In this document: piece after piece, positions 37,569-46,161 of the stretch
How positions within the stretch are numbered: position 1 is the stretch's first letter
How the letters are laid out: the number at the start of each line of letters is the position of its first letter
NCBI GenBank assembly: GCA_938743325.2
Contig: OW568873.1
Coordinates: 744,001 to 808,000 of the forward strand
Direction: 5' to 3'
Source of the DNA: Pycnococcus provasolii
Lineage: Eukaryota > Chlorophyta > Pseudoscourfieldiophyceae > Pseudoscourfieldiales > Pycnococcaceae
DNA: 64,000 nucleotides
Notes under the pieces: model-generated
Databases searched by the model: none
What the model was told of the DNA's origin: nothing
Seen by the model: only the letters and a program-made list of their open reading frames with translations
Position numbers and translations under genes: made by a program

Positions 37569-38474
37569 ATGTCCACGTCCCATTCGCTCGGCATGGATGG
37601 GGGCATGCACGGAGGGGGTGAAGATGGTGGTGGTGGTGAAGGTGGCGGGTCATTGGACTCCTTGTTGAATCCTCGGACCCCTATGGATACGGACATTGGT
37701 CCTCCTGAGAAAGGTCCTGCTGCTGCTGACTCCTCTCCTGCTGCTCCTCGTCCTCCTGTTTTGGATAACCTTGCTGGTGGTGGCGGTGCCGCGCCAAATA
37801 CACAAAATAATAATAATAATACGTCGACAGATACCGACGAACCGGAAATTACGGAAGATGAAGACACGCCGCGTGAAGAAGATAACAACAAGTCCAAGTC
37901 TGGTGGTGGCTCAGAACACGAAAGAAACAGCTTATTGGTACCCAAGTCAGAAGAAGACTCGGAAAGGGACGCGCGAAACGGAAGGGAAGCGGGCATGTCG
38001 CCGTCAGGGGATGACGTGGAAATGACGACGCCGTCGTCGCAGCAACTGCCGCCTCCGCCGCCTCGTGCCACCGCAGCGCCGTCAGCAGGGAAGAACAACG
38101 CCTCGAAAAGTGGAAAGGAGAAAAACAAAGACAAAGCGCCGGCGTCACGGGCAGCAGGCGGCGCGCTGAGACCACACGAAATGGCGCCACGGGCACTGCC
38201 TCTGCGCCCGGACGCCGCCGCGCGCGTATTCAGCGCAGGCATGCTCAGCGGCGACTACGGAAGGCAGGATGCCACCATGCTGCACGCGCTCGAGCACCTG
38301 ACACCTGACCAGCTCAGGAACAAGGCTGCGGAACTGGACCAGCGACACCACAAGTTGAGGATGGAGGAGGCGAGCGAGACACGACGCGCGCACGAACTCA
38401 TGACGTGGTGCCTATTACCGAGCGAGCACAGTCCGGCGACACCGAGCGAGGAAACGAGAACGCCGGAGGGTTAG
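37569..38474 (+). CDS. Hypothetical disordered protein with helical C-terminus
   Basis: A 301-residue protein from the ATG at 37569 (MSTSHSLGMDGG), family not recognised. Residues 1-200 are low complexity: Gly-rich, then poly-Asn, Asp/Glu-rich, Lys/Ser-rich and poly-Pro. Residues about 205-290 look structured (PLRPDAAARVFSAGMLSGDY, MLHALEHLTPDQLRNKAAEL, RHHKLRMEEASETRRAHEL), with a paired helix that could dimerise. A nuclear regulatory protein is possible but unsupported by any motif. Confidence 0.6.
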   Translation: MSTSHSLGMDGGMHGGGEDGGGGEGGGSLDSLLNPRTPMDTDIGPPEKGPAAADSSPAAPRPPVLDNLAGGGGAAPNTQNNNNNTSTDTDEPEITEDEDTPREEDNNKSKSGGGSEHERNSLLVPKSEEDSERDARNGREAGMSPSGDDVEMTTPSSQQLPPPPPRATAAPSAGKNNASKSGKEKNKDKAPASRAAGGALRPHEMAPRALPLRPDAAARVFSAGMLSGDYGRQDATMLHALEHLTPDQLRNKAAELDQRHHKLRMEEASETRRAHELMTWCLLPSEHSPATPSEETRTPEG

Positions 38475-38612
38475 CACAAGCGTTGTAATAGTACCAACAT
38501 TTCCAAGTCAACTTTGCACCTGTCAGTTTGAAAACCCCCAGTTGGAATTTCCGCCATTTTTTTCCGTTTGTCCCCCCCTGCCCCCCCCTGCCCCTGCGCA
38601 TTTGTAACTTGC

Positions 38613-39740
38613 ATGGCGTCCTCGCACTCCCAACAGAAGTTTGACTCGCATGACGTGCTGACAACGAAAGAGCGCGCGTCCAGCCTCTTGTGCTCCATCA
38701 TCCAACACTCGCTCGCAACCTCGCCATCCTCACTCGCGCTCCCGCCCCTCTCCTCCCCGCTCCTCGCCGCGCTCAAGGCGTTCGTTCGGCGAGAAAAACA
38801 CGCACAGTCGTCACTCGCCATCCTGTCAGCGTGCATGAACATTATCAGCGTGCAGTCGTCGTCAGCCGAAGGCGATGCTTCCCTCTCTCCATCGCGCCGC
38901 AAGAGAATCGCTCTCCAAGTACTACAGCACGTCGTCAAGAGAGATAAGGTGGCCAGAACCAAATTCATGCAGGAAGGCGTCGATGCCGTCGTCGAGCTCT
39001 TCACGGACGATGCTCCGGCACCTGCACCGGCTGCTCAGCCACCACCGGCAAAGCGAAGGAGAAGACGCGCTGTTAGTGACGTGACTGCGGAGGCTGCAGC
39101 CGCGAGAGCCGCGATGCGCGCGTGCGCGGTGGAAGCTGGGGAGAGAAGGGCGCTGCGTGACGACGCCAGAAAGGTGCTTGAAGCGTGGGCGCAGGAGTAC
39201 GGCAGCTCGTATCAGAGGCTTCGCCATGCGGTGACATGGCTTGAGTGCGCCAAGGGCATCACGCCGCCTGCAGATAATGCGGCGCAGGATGCGGCACAAG
39301 CGGCGGCACAAGCGGCGGCGCAGGAGGCTGCGCAAGCGACAGCCAGGATTTGCGCCGCAGCGGATGCAGCTGAAAGAAAACTGGAGGTGGCGAGCGGTGG
39401 TGGTGTCGGAGGAGCGGATCATGGCGACGGCTTCGACGACGACGAGTGGGAGGGTGAGGGCGACGACGACGACGACGACGAGTGGGTAAGTGAGAGAGTC
39501 GTGGTGGCTGGCAACGCCGCGGCGGCGTACGCAGTCGCGGCTGACCCGGAGGCTGCGGCGGCCATTGCAAACGCGGCTGAGCAACTGCGCGCGCACGCGC
39601 GACAGTTGGACACCTGGATATCAGCACTCAATGCGGGCGGCGAAGCGTGGCACGAGGCGCACGAGAGAGCTGCGGCGCTTGCAACGCGCGTCAACGCAGT
39701 TCTGCGCTCGTGCGAAGATGTATGTGAAGATGTGCAATAA
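38613..39740 (+). CDS. Helical repeat protein, possibly UVSSA-like
   Basis: A 375-residue protein from the ATG at 38613. Residues 1-130 form a helical domain (TTKERASSLLCSIIQHSL, RRKRIALQVLQHVVKRDK) of the size of a VHS/ARM repeat. After a PPAKRRRRR basic patch comes ALRDDARKVLEAWAQEYG, then SSYQRLRHAVTWLE. This resembles the segment after the VHS domain of UVSSA (a transcription-coupled repair scaffold), which has an LR..A...W...Y...Y..L pattern. The rest is Ala/Gln-rich helix with an acidic run. The zinc finger of full UVSSA is not seen. Convergent with the next gene, 45 bp apart. Confidence 0.6.
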   Translation: MASSHSQQKFDSHDVLTTKERASSLLCSIIQHSLATSPSSLALPPLSSPLLAALKAFVRREKHAQSSLAILSACMNIISVQSSSAEGDASLSPSRRKRIALQVLQHVVKRDKVARTKFMQEGVDAVVELFTDDAPAPAPAAQPPPAKRRRRRAVSDVTAEAAAARAAMRACAVEAGERRALRDDARKVLEAWAQEYGSSYQRLRHAVTWLECAKGITPPADNAAQDAAQAAAQAAAQEAAQATARICAAADAAERKLEVASGGGVGGADHGDGFDDDEWEGEGDDDDDDEWVSERVVVAGNAAAAYAVAADPEAAAAIANAAEQLRAHARQLDTWISALNAGGEAWHEAHERAAALATRVNAVLRSCEDVCEDVQ

Positions 39741-39785
39741 AAATATGTTGTAAATTTTTTAACTTCTACAAATTTAGACTATGCA

Positions 39786-41585
39786 TTACCACCCTCGGTA
39801 AGCAAGCGTACTCCTGTAGAATGGAGGAGGTAAATTTTGGTTTTCGCGCGCGTTGCGCAGCGCTATGTAAGCCAAGTAAGGCGAATTCCACGACGTCATG
39901 AAGCCAAGGCCGCCAATCACGATCCCTCCAAGCAGGTACTCCCATCCGAGATGGCCGGCGGGCGTATCGTTCGTCGGAGGTTCACCCGCGTCTCTCATTT
40001 CGACACTCACCACGAAGTTCGCATCGAGCTCCGCCTGAAGTGCATTGCGCGAAACCTTACGCCCATTGGTCTCGTAGTATCCCTGGACGTCCACGAATGA
40101 CCACTGCGACGGGTCCACGTTCGTGGCGGTTACCGTGATGACGATTCGCCGTAGGCGTGCGACCGATACCACGTCATCCATGGCCGTTGCTTGCACCAAC
40201 CTGTGACGTGGAAGTGTCCTGCGCCGTGCTAGAGGGTCATCGGCAGCCGTGCCAAATGCCACAGTCACGAAGCGCGGCTTTGGCCCTCCCACCGACGAGC
40301 TCGCGCCTTTCATATTAATGCTGCCGTAGAGCCACGCGCGCGCGTACGACGTGTCGCTGCACGGGTACGTGCCGGGGTACAGGTCATTCTCCCACCCCCA
40401 CTTGCTTGGCTTCAGGTTGCCTCTGCTTTCCTGGCGATTCGACATGGGAACCTGCACGCCATCCACGAACACGCTGTCAGTGAGGCTGACGTTGCCGAGA
40501 ATGGACAGCGGCGGAATGTACGACGCTGGAGATCGCTTGAGCGCCTCCGACACGAACGCTTCCACGTCCGCGGAACTGATAAACGCGCGGGATACGTTCA
40601 AGTTGAGGCGCGTAACCTCTTGGCCACCAGAGTACAAGACAAGGACAGGACGGCTCGGTTTTGGCAACGCTGCCCTGCTCCTGGTCGTTTGCGTTCTGGT
40701 CAGCACGGAAACACGGCCGGCAATTTTCTCGTCGTACGGGTACAGGCCAACAGCCTTGCGCAGCAGTGTGTCCATCTGCGAGCACGTCTCAAGCAGTCGA
40801 GGGCACGACGTCACCTTGAGCTCGTCAAACTTCGTGCACGCCTCGTTCGCGAGCTCGAGGTTGCTCAAGGACATGATTCGTCGTTTCTCGAACAGGTCAG
40901 ACCCGGCGAGTACCGACAGGCCGCGCATCGCCATGTTCTTCCACAGGGTTTGATCCTTCGAGTTGTTGTTGTTCAGGATGGCGGTTCTCAGCTCGTCGCA
41001 GGTGTCAAAGGCGTCGTTCGTGCCGTCGACGAGGACTCCGTTGACGGCGCTCTTGTCCATGCTGACGGCGGTGCTGTCTGCAAGGCAGGGCACAGGATAC
41101 GCGCCCTTGCACGCGTCTTCGGTGCCTGTGTACAGTCGTATGGCTGGTATGGCCAAGCTGGTCTGCGCGGCATTCCCACCCTCGCTCCAGTACGGATTGC
41201 TCGCTACTACGAAGAGCTTGTCGTGCAGAGGCTGTGCGAGCGGTCCCATAGTCCTCTTGTCGAAGAGCATGTCTCGCGCGTCTCTGTCCCACGGCCTTAG
41301 CAGGGTTGTTTCGTAGAACAGGCTGAGTCCTCCCGTGATGATGAGAGCGAGGATGATGCCAAAGTACAACCTGAGCCTTGCGTATCCGTCGCTGACGCGT
41401 GCGACGTCGAGGTACCTCCACCTGTATATTTTGAAGGTATGAGTTTTCGCGGCTGACTCCGGGTCCATGGAGGACTGCAAGGAGGCTGCCGCCGCCGCCG
41501 CGGAGGTGGCCGGAGGGTAGGCATAGTCGCCCTCGTACGCGGGCGACGACGTGAGCGTCAACGTGGTGGCTGTGGTGCGCGACAT
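39786..41585 (-). CDS. Two-TM membrane protein with large luminal domain, unknown
   Basis: A 599-residue protein. The ATG at 41585 (MSRTTATTL) was chosen because the longer frame starts with GTG. A cytosolic head of about 70 residues is followed by TM1 (LYFGIILALIITGGLSLFY). A luminal or extracellular domain of about 450 residues has several Cys pairs and N-x-S/T sites (for example NVSLT, NVSRA). TM2 is near residue 555 (YLLGGIVIGGLGFM), then a short tail. I recognise no family. The two-TM plan with a folded ectodomain recalls ion-channel or receptor-like subunits, which is only an architectural remark. Confidence 0.75.
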   Translation of the reverse strand: MSRTTATTLTLTSSPAYEGDYAYPPATSAAAAAASLQSSMDPESAAKTHTFKIYRWRYLDVARVSDGYARLRLYFGIILALIITGGLSLFYETTLLRPWDRDARDMLFDKRTMGPLAQPLHDKLFVVASNPYWSEGGNAAQTSLAIPAIRLYTGTEDACKGAYPVPCLADSTAVSMDKSAVNGVLVDGTNDAFDTCDELRTAILNNNNSKDQTLWKNMAMRGLSVLAGSDLFEKRRIMSLSNLELANEACTKFDELKVTSCPRLLETCSQMDTLLRKAVGLYPYDEKIAGRVSVLTRTQTTRSRAALPKPSRPVLVLYSGGQEVTRLNLNVSRAFISSADVEAFVSEALKRSPASYIPPLSILGNVSLTDSVFVDGVQVPMSNRQESRGNLKPSKWGWENDLYPGTYPCSDTSYARAWLYGSINMKGASSSVGGPKPRFVTVAFGTAADDPLARRRTLPRHRLVQATAMDDVVSVARLRRIVITVTATNVDPSQWSFVDVQGYYETNGRKVSRNALQAELDANFVVSVEMRDAGEPPTNDTPAGHLGWEYLLGGIVIGGLGFMTSWNSPYLAYIALRNARENQNLPPPFYRSTLAYRGW

Positions 41586-41879
41586 ACTTCGGCGCAGCAC
41601 TCGCCGTCGTCCGGCGTCGGTTGGAAAAATGGACGCAACAGGGGGAGGGGGAGGGAACGAAGTCTTTGCATTTCAAAATAAAGCACCCGTCTTCCTCCAC
41701 CTGCGGGGGGATCCCTCCTAGGTCACACCTCCTTGGTCTTTTTGTCTTTTTGTCTTTTTGAGTCGGGTCTTTTTGGGATACCGGTCTTGCTCTTCTTTGG
41801 TCGGGGGGGAAATAACGGGGTGGATCCCTCGTGTCACGAGGCGCACTGCACAGCGGTGAAGAGCACAAACAATAACCGC

Positions 41880-42600
41880 GCGAGAAATGACCGAGCTGCC
41901 TTGCAAGACAACGGCGGCGTGCGGATTCGTCGCCGCCTCTTTCAGACTGCAACGCCGCGAGTCTTCACCACCAACCACACTCTACTCGAGTGCTTGACTG
42001 ACACACCACTACCGGATTACCACGGTCGACACCCAGACACGCTGACTTCATCGTACAGCGCAGCGGATCGCGTTCGTCTCGCTCACGAGCACAACAACAG
42101 AACGAACACACAACTTCCTACTCAGTTGAAGGATGTGTCGGCCCGCGACTCGCCAGCTTGGGGTCGAAGCATGAGTGCATGACGACGACGAAAAGCTCGA
42201 CGTATCGATGGGGAACGAGGAGATATACGGCAAGCAGGTGTTCAAGTGCGATATGCTCAAAGCCATCGAGTTGGGCCTGATCACCGACTACCGTTTGCAT
42301 GTCGTCTGCGTGAAGGGAGGGGGACGAGGAAATCAGGAAAGTCTCAAGAAATTGGCTGCGTCAAAAGAGGTTGAAGATGTGGAGGGCACGCCCTTCGACG
42401 TGGCGCTTGCATGCGCTCTAAAGCAAGTGCTGGGCGAGCTAGGCAAGGCGTTTGCGTTCCACACGTTCATTCGAGAATCGCGGAAGACTGCCGACATCCT
42501 TCGCGCAGTGCTCCCAAAGAGCGCGAGGGTGGAGTACGTGGACTCGAAGCGCTCTAACAAGGAGAACAAGGAGGCGCTCGACAACTTTGGTCAAGCCTGA
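41880..42600 (+). pseudogene. Broken superfamily 2 helicase fragment
   Basis: Pieces of an SF2 (DEAD/restriction-type) helicase: RRRLFQTATPR resembles motif III, EEIYGKQVFKCDMLKAI with GLITDYRLHVV resembles the following conserved block, and FAFHTFIRESRKTADILR resembles the motif IV region. The N-terminal Walker motifs and the C-terminal motif VI are absent, and the piece is broken in at least one place, so it is a relic. It may come from a mobile or virus-like element, or from the large algal helicase family with this signature; the origin cannot be told from the sequence. Confidence 0.6.
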
Positions 42601-42848
42601 GGACTATTGGACTACTGCTGCGGCATCGTCGTTTGCAACACATGCAAATGCCATTTCTACGACAAAGGCCTTGTTTTTTTTTCAAAATTTAGCACGTTTG
42701 ATTACTGAATGAACAATCTTAGAAAAAAACACAACAGCTTGGGTTCATGCATGCAATGCAACACATGATGTTCATTAATCATTATCCTCACTCCCTTGTC
42801 TCCCTACCAGGTCGCAACAATGGCAACATCGCTGACATCCAACACAAC

Positions 42849-44975
42849 TTAACACACGCCAGGCTCGCACGCCGCGCGCTCAAGCGCGTAGTCGAGCAGA
42901 GAACTCACCGCACCGTCCAAGCCGCGAAGGCACAGCGTTGGTATCATCTGCGCAAGACGACGAAAAACACCCGCCGCGTACACGTCAGCGACACGCTTGA
43001 CGAAGCGGACGTCGTCCGAACGTTTTTCAACTGTGAGACTAACTAGATCTTTGCGGGTCTGCATTTGGCCGCGGCGAAGTGCCGACGCCGATGCAAGCCT
43101 ATCCGCAAAGGCATCCCATTCAGCGTCATCTTCGCCGTCGTCTTCAGACTCGCCTTCCGCGTTGTCGTCGTCGTCTTTATGAACACGATGTTCAAAGGCG
43201 TTGAGCCAGTGTGTCACATCGTCAGGCTGAGCCCAATCTGCAGGCATCTCCAAATCACCCTCATCGACCTGTTCGTCCTGTTCCACCGCCGCCACCTTCT
43301 GACCAATTTTCGATGCGAGTTCGAACCTCTCGACCCAATGTCGCTGTGCTTCAGCACTGTCGGCCCGAAGGAAGAGACGAACACGCTTGTTTTGAGGCGC
43401 AGTAGGATCCAACATAATATGTTTCGTGCGTCCACTCTGGTCGACGGCAGTGAGCGGATCGTCGTCCAGAACGGTGACACCCTCCAAGACAATCAGCAGG
43501 TGAGCGTCAGCAATGATCGCCGCAGCGGACGGTTCACTACGAGGAGTGAGCACGCTGTTGTCTAGGGTAGCGCGGCGCGCAACCTTGGGTGGTGCGAGTG
43601 TGGACGCGTCGCTGAATAGACAGGCTGTCCACTCAGCAAGAAGCGACCTTCCAGAAGATAAAACTGGCAGGCGCGCAGTGTCCAACTTAGCCGCAGAAGC
43701 CGAGTTCCCGTCCCAAACATTGCAGCCAACCACACTATAGACACGACGAATACTTTCTTTCTCACCGTTCGCAAAATAGTGAACCCGTCCAGTCCTCTCG
43801 CAAAGCACAAACCACCGTTGAAGCCAGCGCCCGTTGCGGTCCAGTTTGCGTAGGTTCCCCATGAAGTAGTTGGAGTTGCCGTTGCCATCGTCAGATTTGG
43901 TCAGCTGACCACCAGATGCTCGCCAGTCGAGATCAAAGAATTGAGTCGTCTTATCAGCTGTTCCGACGGACGTTGTGGTTACGTTGGTGTTATCGCCCGC
44001 ATGCGTGACGTGCTGAATTGCCGCTTCGAAAGCAACCTTATCAACAAACTGCTTTTCCGCATCCACGATGGTGTCGGCAGAAACAACAAATGACCCAAAC
44101 CACCCATCCACAGCCGCCTTCATTGTCGCGCGGAACCACGAACACGCCGCCAAGGCCATCTCAGTCTCCTGGGATATCGACGACTTTTTGACTGTCTCAA
44201 AGAGCTGAGCTTCAAGTCGACTGCACACAAGTTCAACAACACCAAGAATTTCGTCGCGAGCACATTTCGCTTTCCCCTTCGCGATGCCATCCACGTCGTG
44301 AAGGCGCGTCGAGACGAGCGCACGCACGCCAGCCTCACAAAAAATTACCGGCTCCTGCAAACCACTCGCCGCACGCAGCGTCTCGAGTGCGTCTGAGAGT
44401 GCGTCGTGAAGGTCCTCGTTGTTGCCATCTCCTCCTTCCTCGCAGTCGTTAGCAAGCTGCTCAAATGCCGCACGCAGGCTCGCCTCTCCGTAAGACAAGC
44501 ACTTCCTTATCGATGAAGCGGCAGACGCCGCCTTGGAACGGTCTTCGGGAGTCAAAACGATCAGCATGTTGTCGAGCATGTGGTCTGCGACGACGTCGTT
44601 TTCGCCATAACTGTAGCAGCACGTTGCGCGCGGGACGGCGGCTGCCGTTTCCGTTGGCGCCAAGAGCAGCTGTATCGCCGCACACAAAGCACGAGAAACA
44701 CGCATGCGCGTATGCAGAACACTGCACGTGGTTGTTTTGCAGGGAGCGGTATGCATTTCTTGCTCATCTTCGTCTTTATTTTCGACTTCTTCCTCTTCTT
44801 CAGCGGTAGCATCGTCCATTGAGGAGGAGGAGGAGTCCGAAGAGTCCGCCTCATTTTCGTTCTCATCAGTCTCATCGATGGTGTCCAGGCCGTCCGCTGA
44901 CTCCGCAACGTTCTGTATGAGTTCGTCCACGAGCACTTTCATCTCGTCAATGATCAGCGCCTCGTTATTATCCAT
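42849..44975 (-). CDS. PH-domain protein with dynamin-like tail but no GTPase
   Basis: A 708-residue protein from the ATG at 44975. It opens with an acidic head (about 1-72), then a helical region (about 80-330) containing EAALRAAFEQLAN-like and GVVELVCSRLEAQL segments. A PH domain lies at about 368-555 (YFMGNLRKLDRNGRWLQRWF, RLFLRADSAEAQRHWVERFE), split by long inserts. A C-terminal segment (about 655-700: VKRVADVYAAGVFRRLAQ, MIPTLCLRGL) resembles a dynamin GTPase-effector domain. No P-loop is present. Helix, PH and GED order is that of DRP2-type dynamins without the G domain. The PH call is solid; the GED call is tentative. Confidence 0.7.
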   Translation of the reverse strand: MDNNEALIIDEMKVLVDELIQNVAESADGLDTIDETDENENEADSSDSSSSSMDDATAEEEEEVENKDEDEQEMHTAPCKTTTCSVLHTRMRVSRALCAAIQLLLAPTETAAAVPRATCCYSYGENDVVADHMLDNMLIVLTPEDRSKAASAASSIRKCLSYGEASLRAAFEQLANDCEEGGDGNNEDLHDALSDALETLRAASGLQEPVIFCEAGVRALVSTRLHDVDGIAKGKAKCARDEILGVVELVCSRLEAQLFETVKKSSISQETEMALAACSWFRATMKAAVDGWFGSFVVSADTIVDAEKQFVDKVAFEAAIQHVTHAGDNTNVTTTSVGTADKTTQFFDLDWRASGGQLTKSDDGNGNSNYFMGNLRKLDRNGRWLQRWFVLCERTGRVHYFANGEKESIRRVYSVVGCNVWDGNSASAAKLDTARLPVLSSGRSLLAEWTACLFSDASTLAPPKVARRATLDNSVLTPRSEPSAAAIIADAHLLIVLEGVTVLDDDPLTAVDQSGRTKHIMLDPTAPQNKRVRLFLRADSAEAQRHWVERFELASKIGQKVAAVEQDEQVDEGDLEMPADWAQPDDVTHWLNAFEHRVHKDDDDNAEGESEDDGEDDAEWDAFADRLASASALRRGQMQTRKDLVSLTVEKRSDDVRFVKRVADVYAAGVFRRLAQMIPTLCLRGLDGAVSSLLDYALERAACEPGVC

Positions 44976-46161
44976 GGTGTTGATTACGCGCAGTCAGGCC
45001 AGTCAAAACCCAACCCCCCCCCATCAGGGGTCCAAGGCGCGAAACGCGAGCCCATGCCTAACCCGAAGGCCACGCAAGACGATTCAAAAATCGTTCAAAG
45101 CCAGCCAACCAAAGGCCAAGGCCGAGTGCCAGTTGCCAGTGCTACCCTTCGTATTCGTCCGAGAGCGAGAGCGAGAGCGAGTGGTGTGAAAGGAGGCACG
45201 GATGCGCATGGACAGACTCTCGGAGGTTTGTGCAAGGCCGATCATCAGGTGTCACGTCCCGGGAGGTCTTCCCGGTGAGCGGTGGGGTCGAGGGAGGTCG
45301 AGGGGGAGCGATAATTTTGGTTCGGGGTTTGGGGTCCTAGAGTGGGAAAAAAATAATAGTTGCTGTTTGGGGGTTCGCTGTCCACCAGGTGCGTCTCTCT
45401 CTTTCTTTCTCTCTCTGATTCTCGGCTTTCTCGCCAGTCGGCGTATTATTACCACCGCAGCTCCTTCAAACTCACGCAAGGCCAGTCGGCGTATTACCAC
45501 CGCAGCTCCCTCATACTCACGCCAGGCCAGTCGGTCCAGGTATGAGGCTGTCTAACGGCAGCCTCATAAACCTTTACCCGGTAGTTGTTCTGTGTGAGGC
45601 TCCTAGAGGCTAGAGGCGTTCTTCAACTCTCAACTCAGCAGCCTCCCATTTCGTGCCAATATTGTTTCGTAGTGCTTAATAACCTCCCTAGAGTGCAGCT
45701 CCCGATGCTGTTAGGAAGGCGTTCCTAGCCCCAACCTCCTCCGCGGGATCCCGCAATCGATCGGAAAAGATCACAAAAAGCGTAGCACTGGCTGTCCTTT
45801 TCCGGATCGCTTCGGACATCGGAGGGGCGGAGAGACACCGCCCACCCTCTCACACGCGGCTCAAAAGTCAAAAGGTCTATTGTCTTGTCGGCGGCGGGAC
45901 CCAACGCGTGGAAGGGGGAATTCCGGAAGGCTTGAGGGGGAAGGGCCTGGGGCGCGCGTCGGCTGTCGGAGTGTTGTTCTCGTTCCCCCTTCCGGCCCCT
46001 CCTCCCGGCCCCTCCCCCGCTGCCCTGCTGGCGGCCGCGCACCTCGTCCTCGGCCCTCGGCGCTCATTCCAAACCGTCTCGCTCTCTTACAAGTGTCTAT
46101 ACTCCACAACACAACACAACACAACACTTCCTCGTCCATCACACGACATATACTCTTGAAC
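44976..46161. other. 1.2-kb divergent intergenic region upstream of GSIII
   Basis: No coding frame is convincing. It holds a GAGAGCGAGAGCGAGA run near 45160-45180, a 48/45-bp tandem duplication (45433-45534), a GC-rich CpG-dense block at 45950-46050 and an ACACAACACAACAC repeat just before the proposed ATG. The large size for this compact genome suits a regulated nitrogen gene. Confidence 0.5.
45433..45534. repeat. Tandem duplication, 48/45 bp plus partial third copy
   Basis: GCCAGTCGGCGTATTA through CTCACGC recurs twice with a 3-bp indel and a few substitutions; GCCAGTCGG begins a third copy. It lies 630 bases upstream of the GSIII start. Confidence 0.8.
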
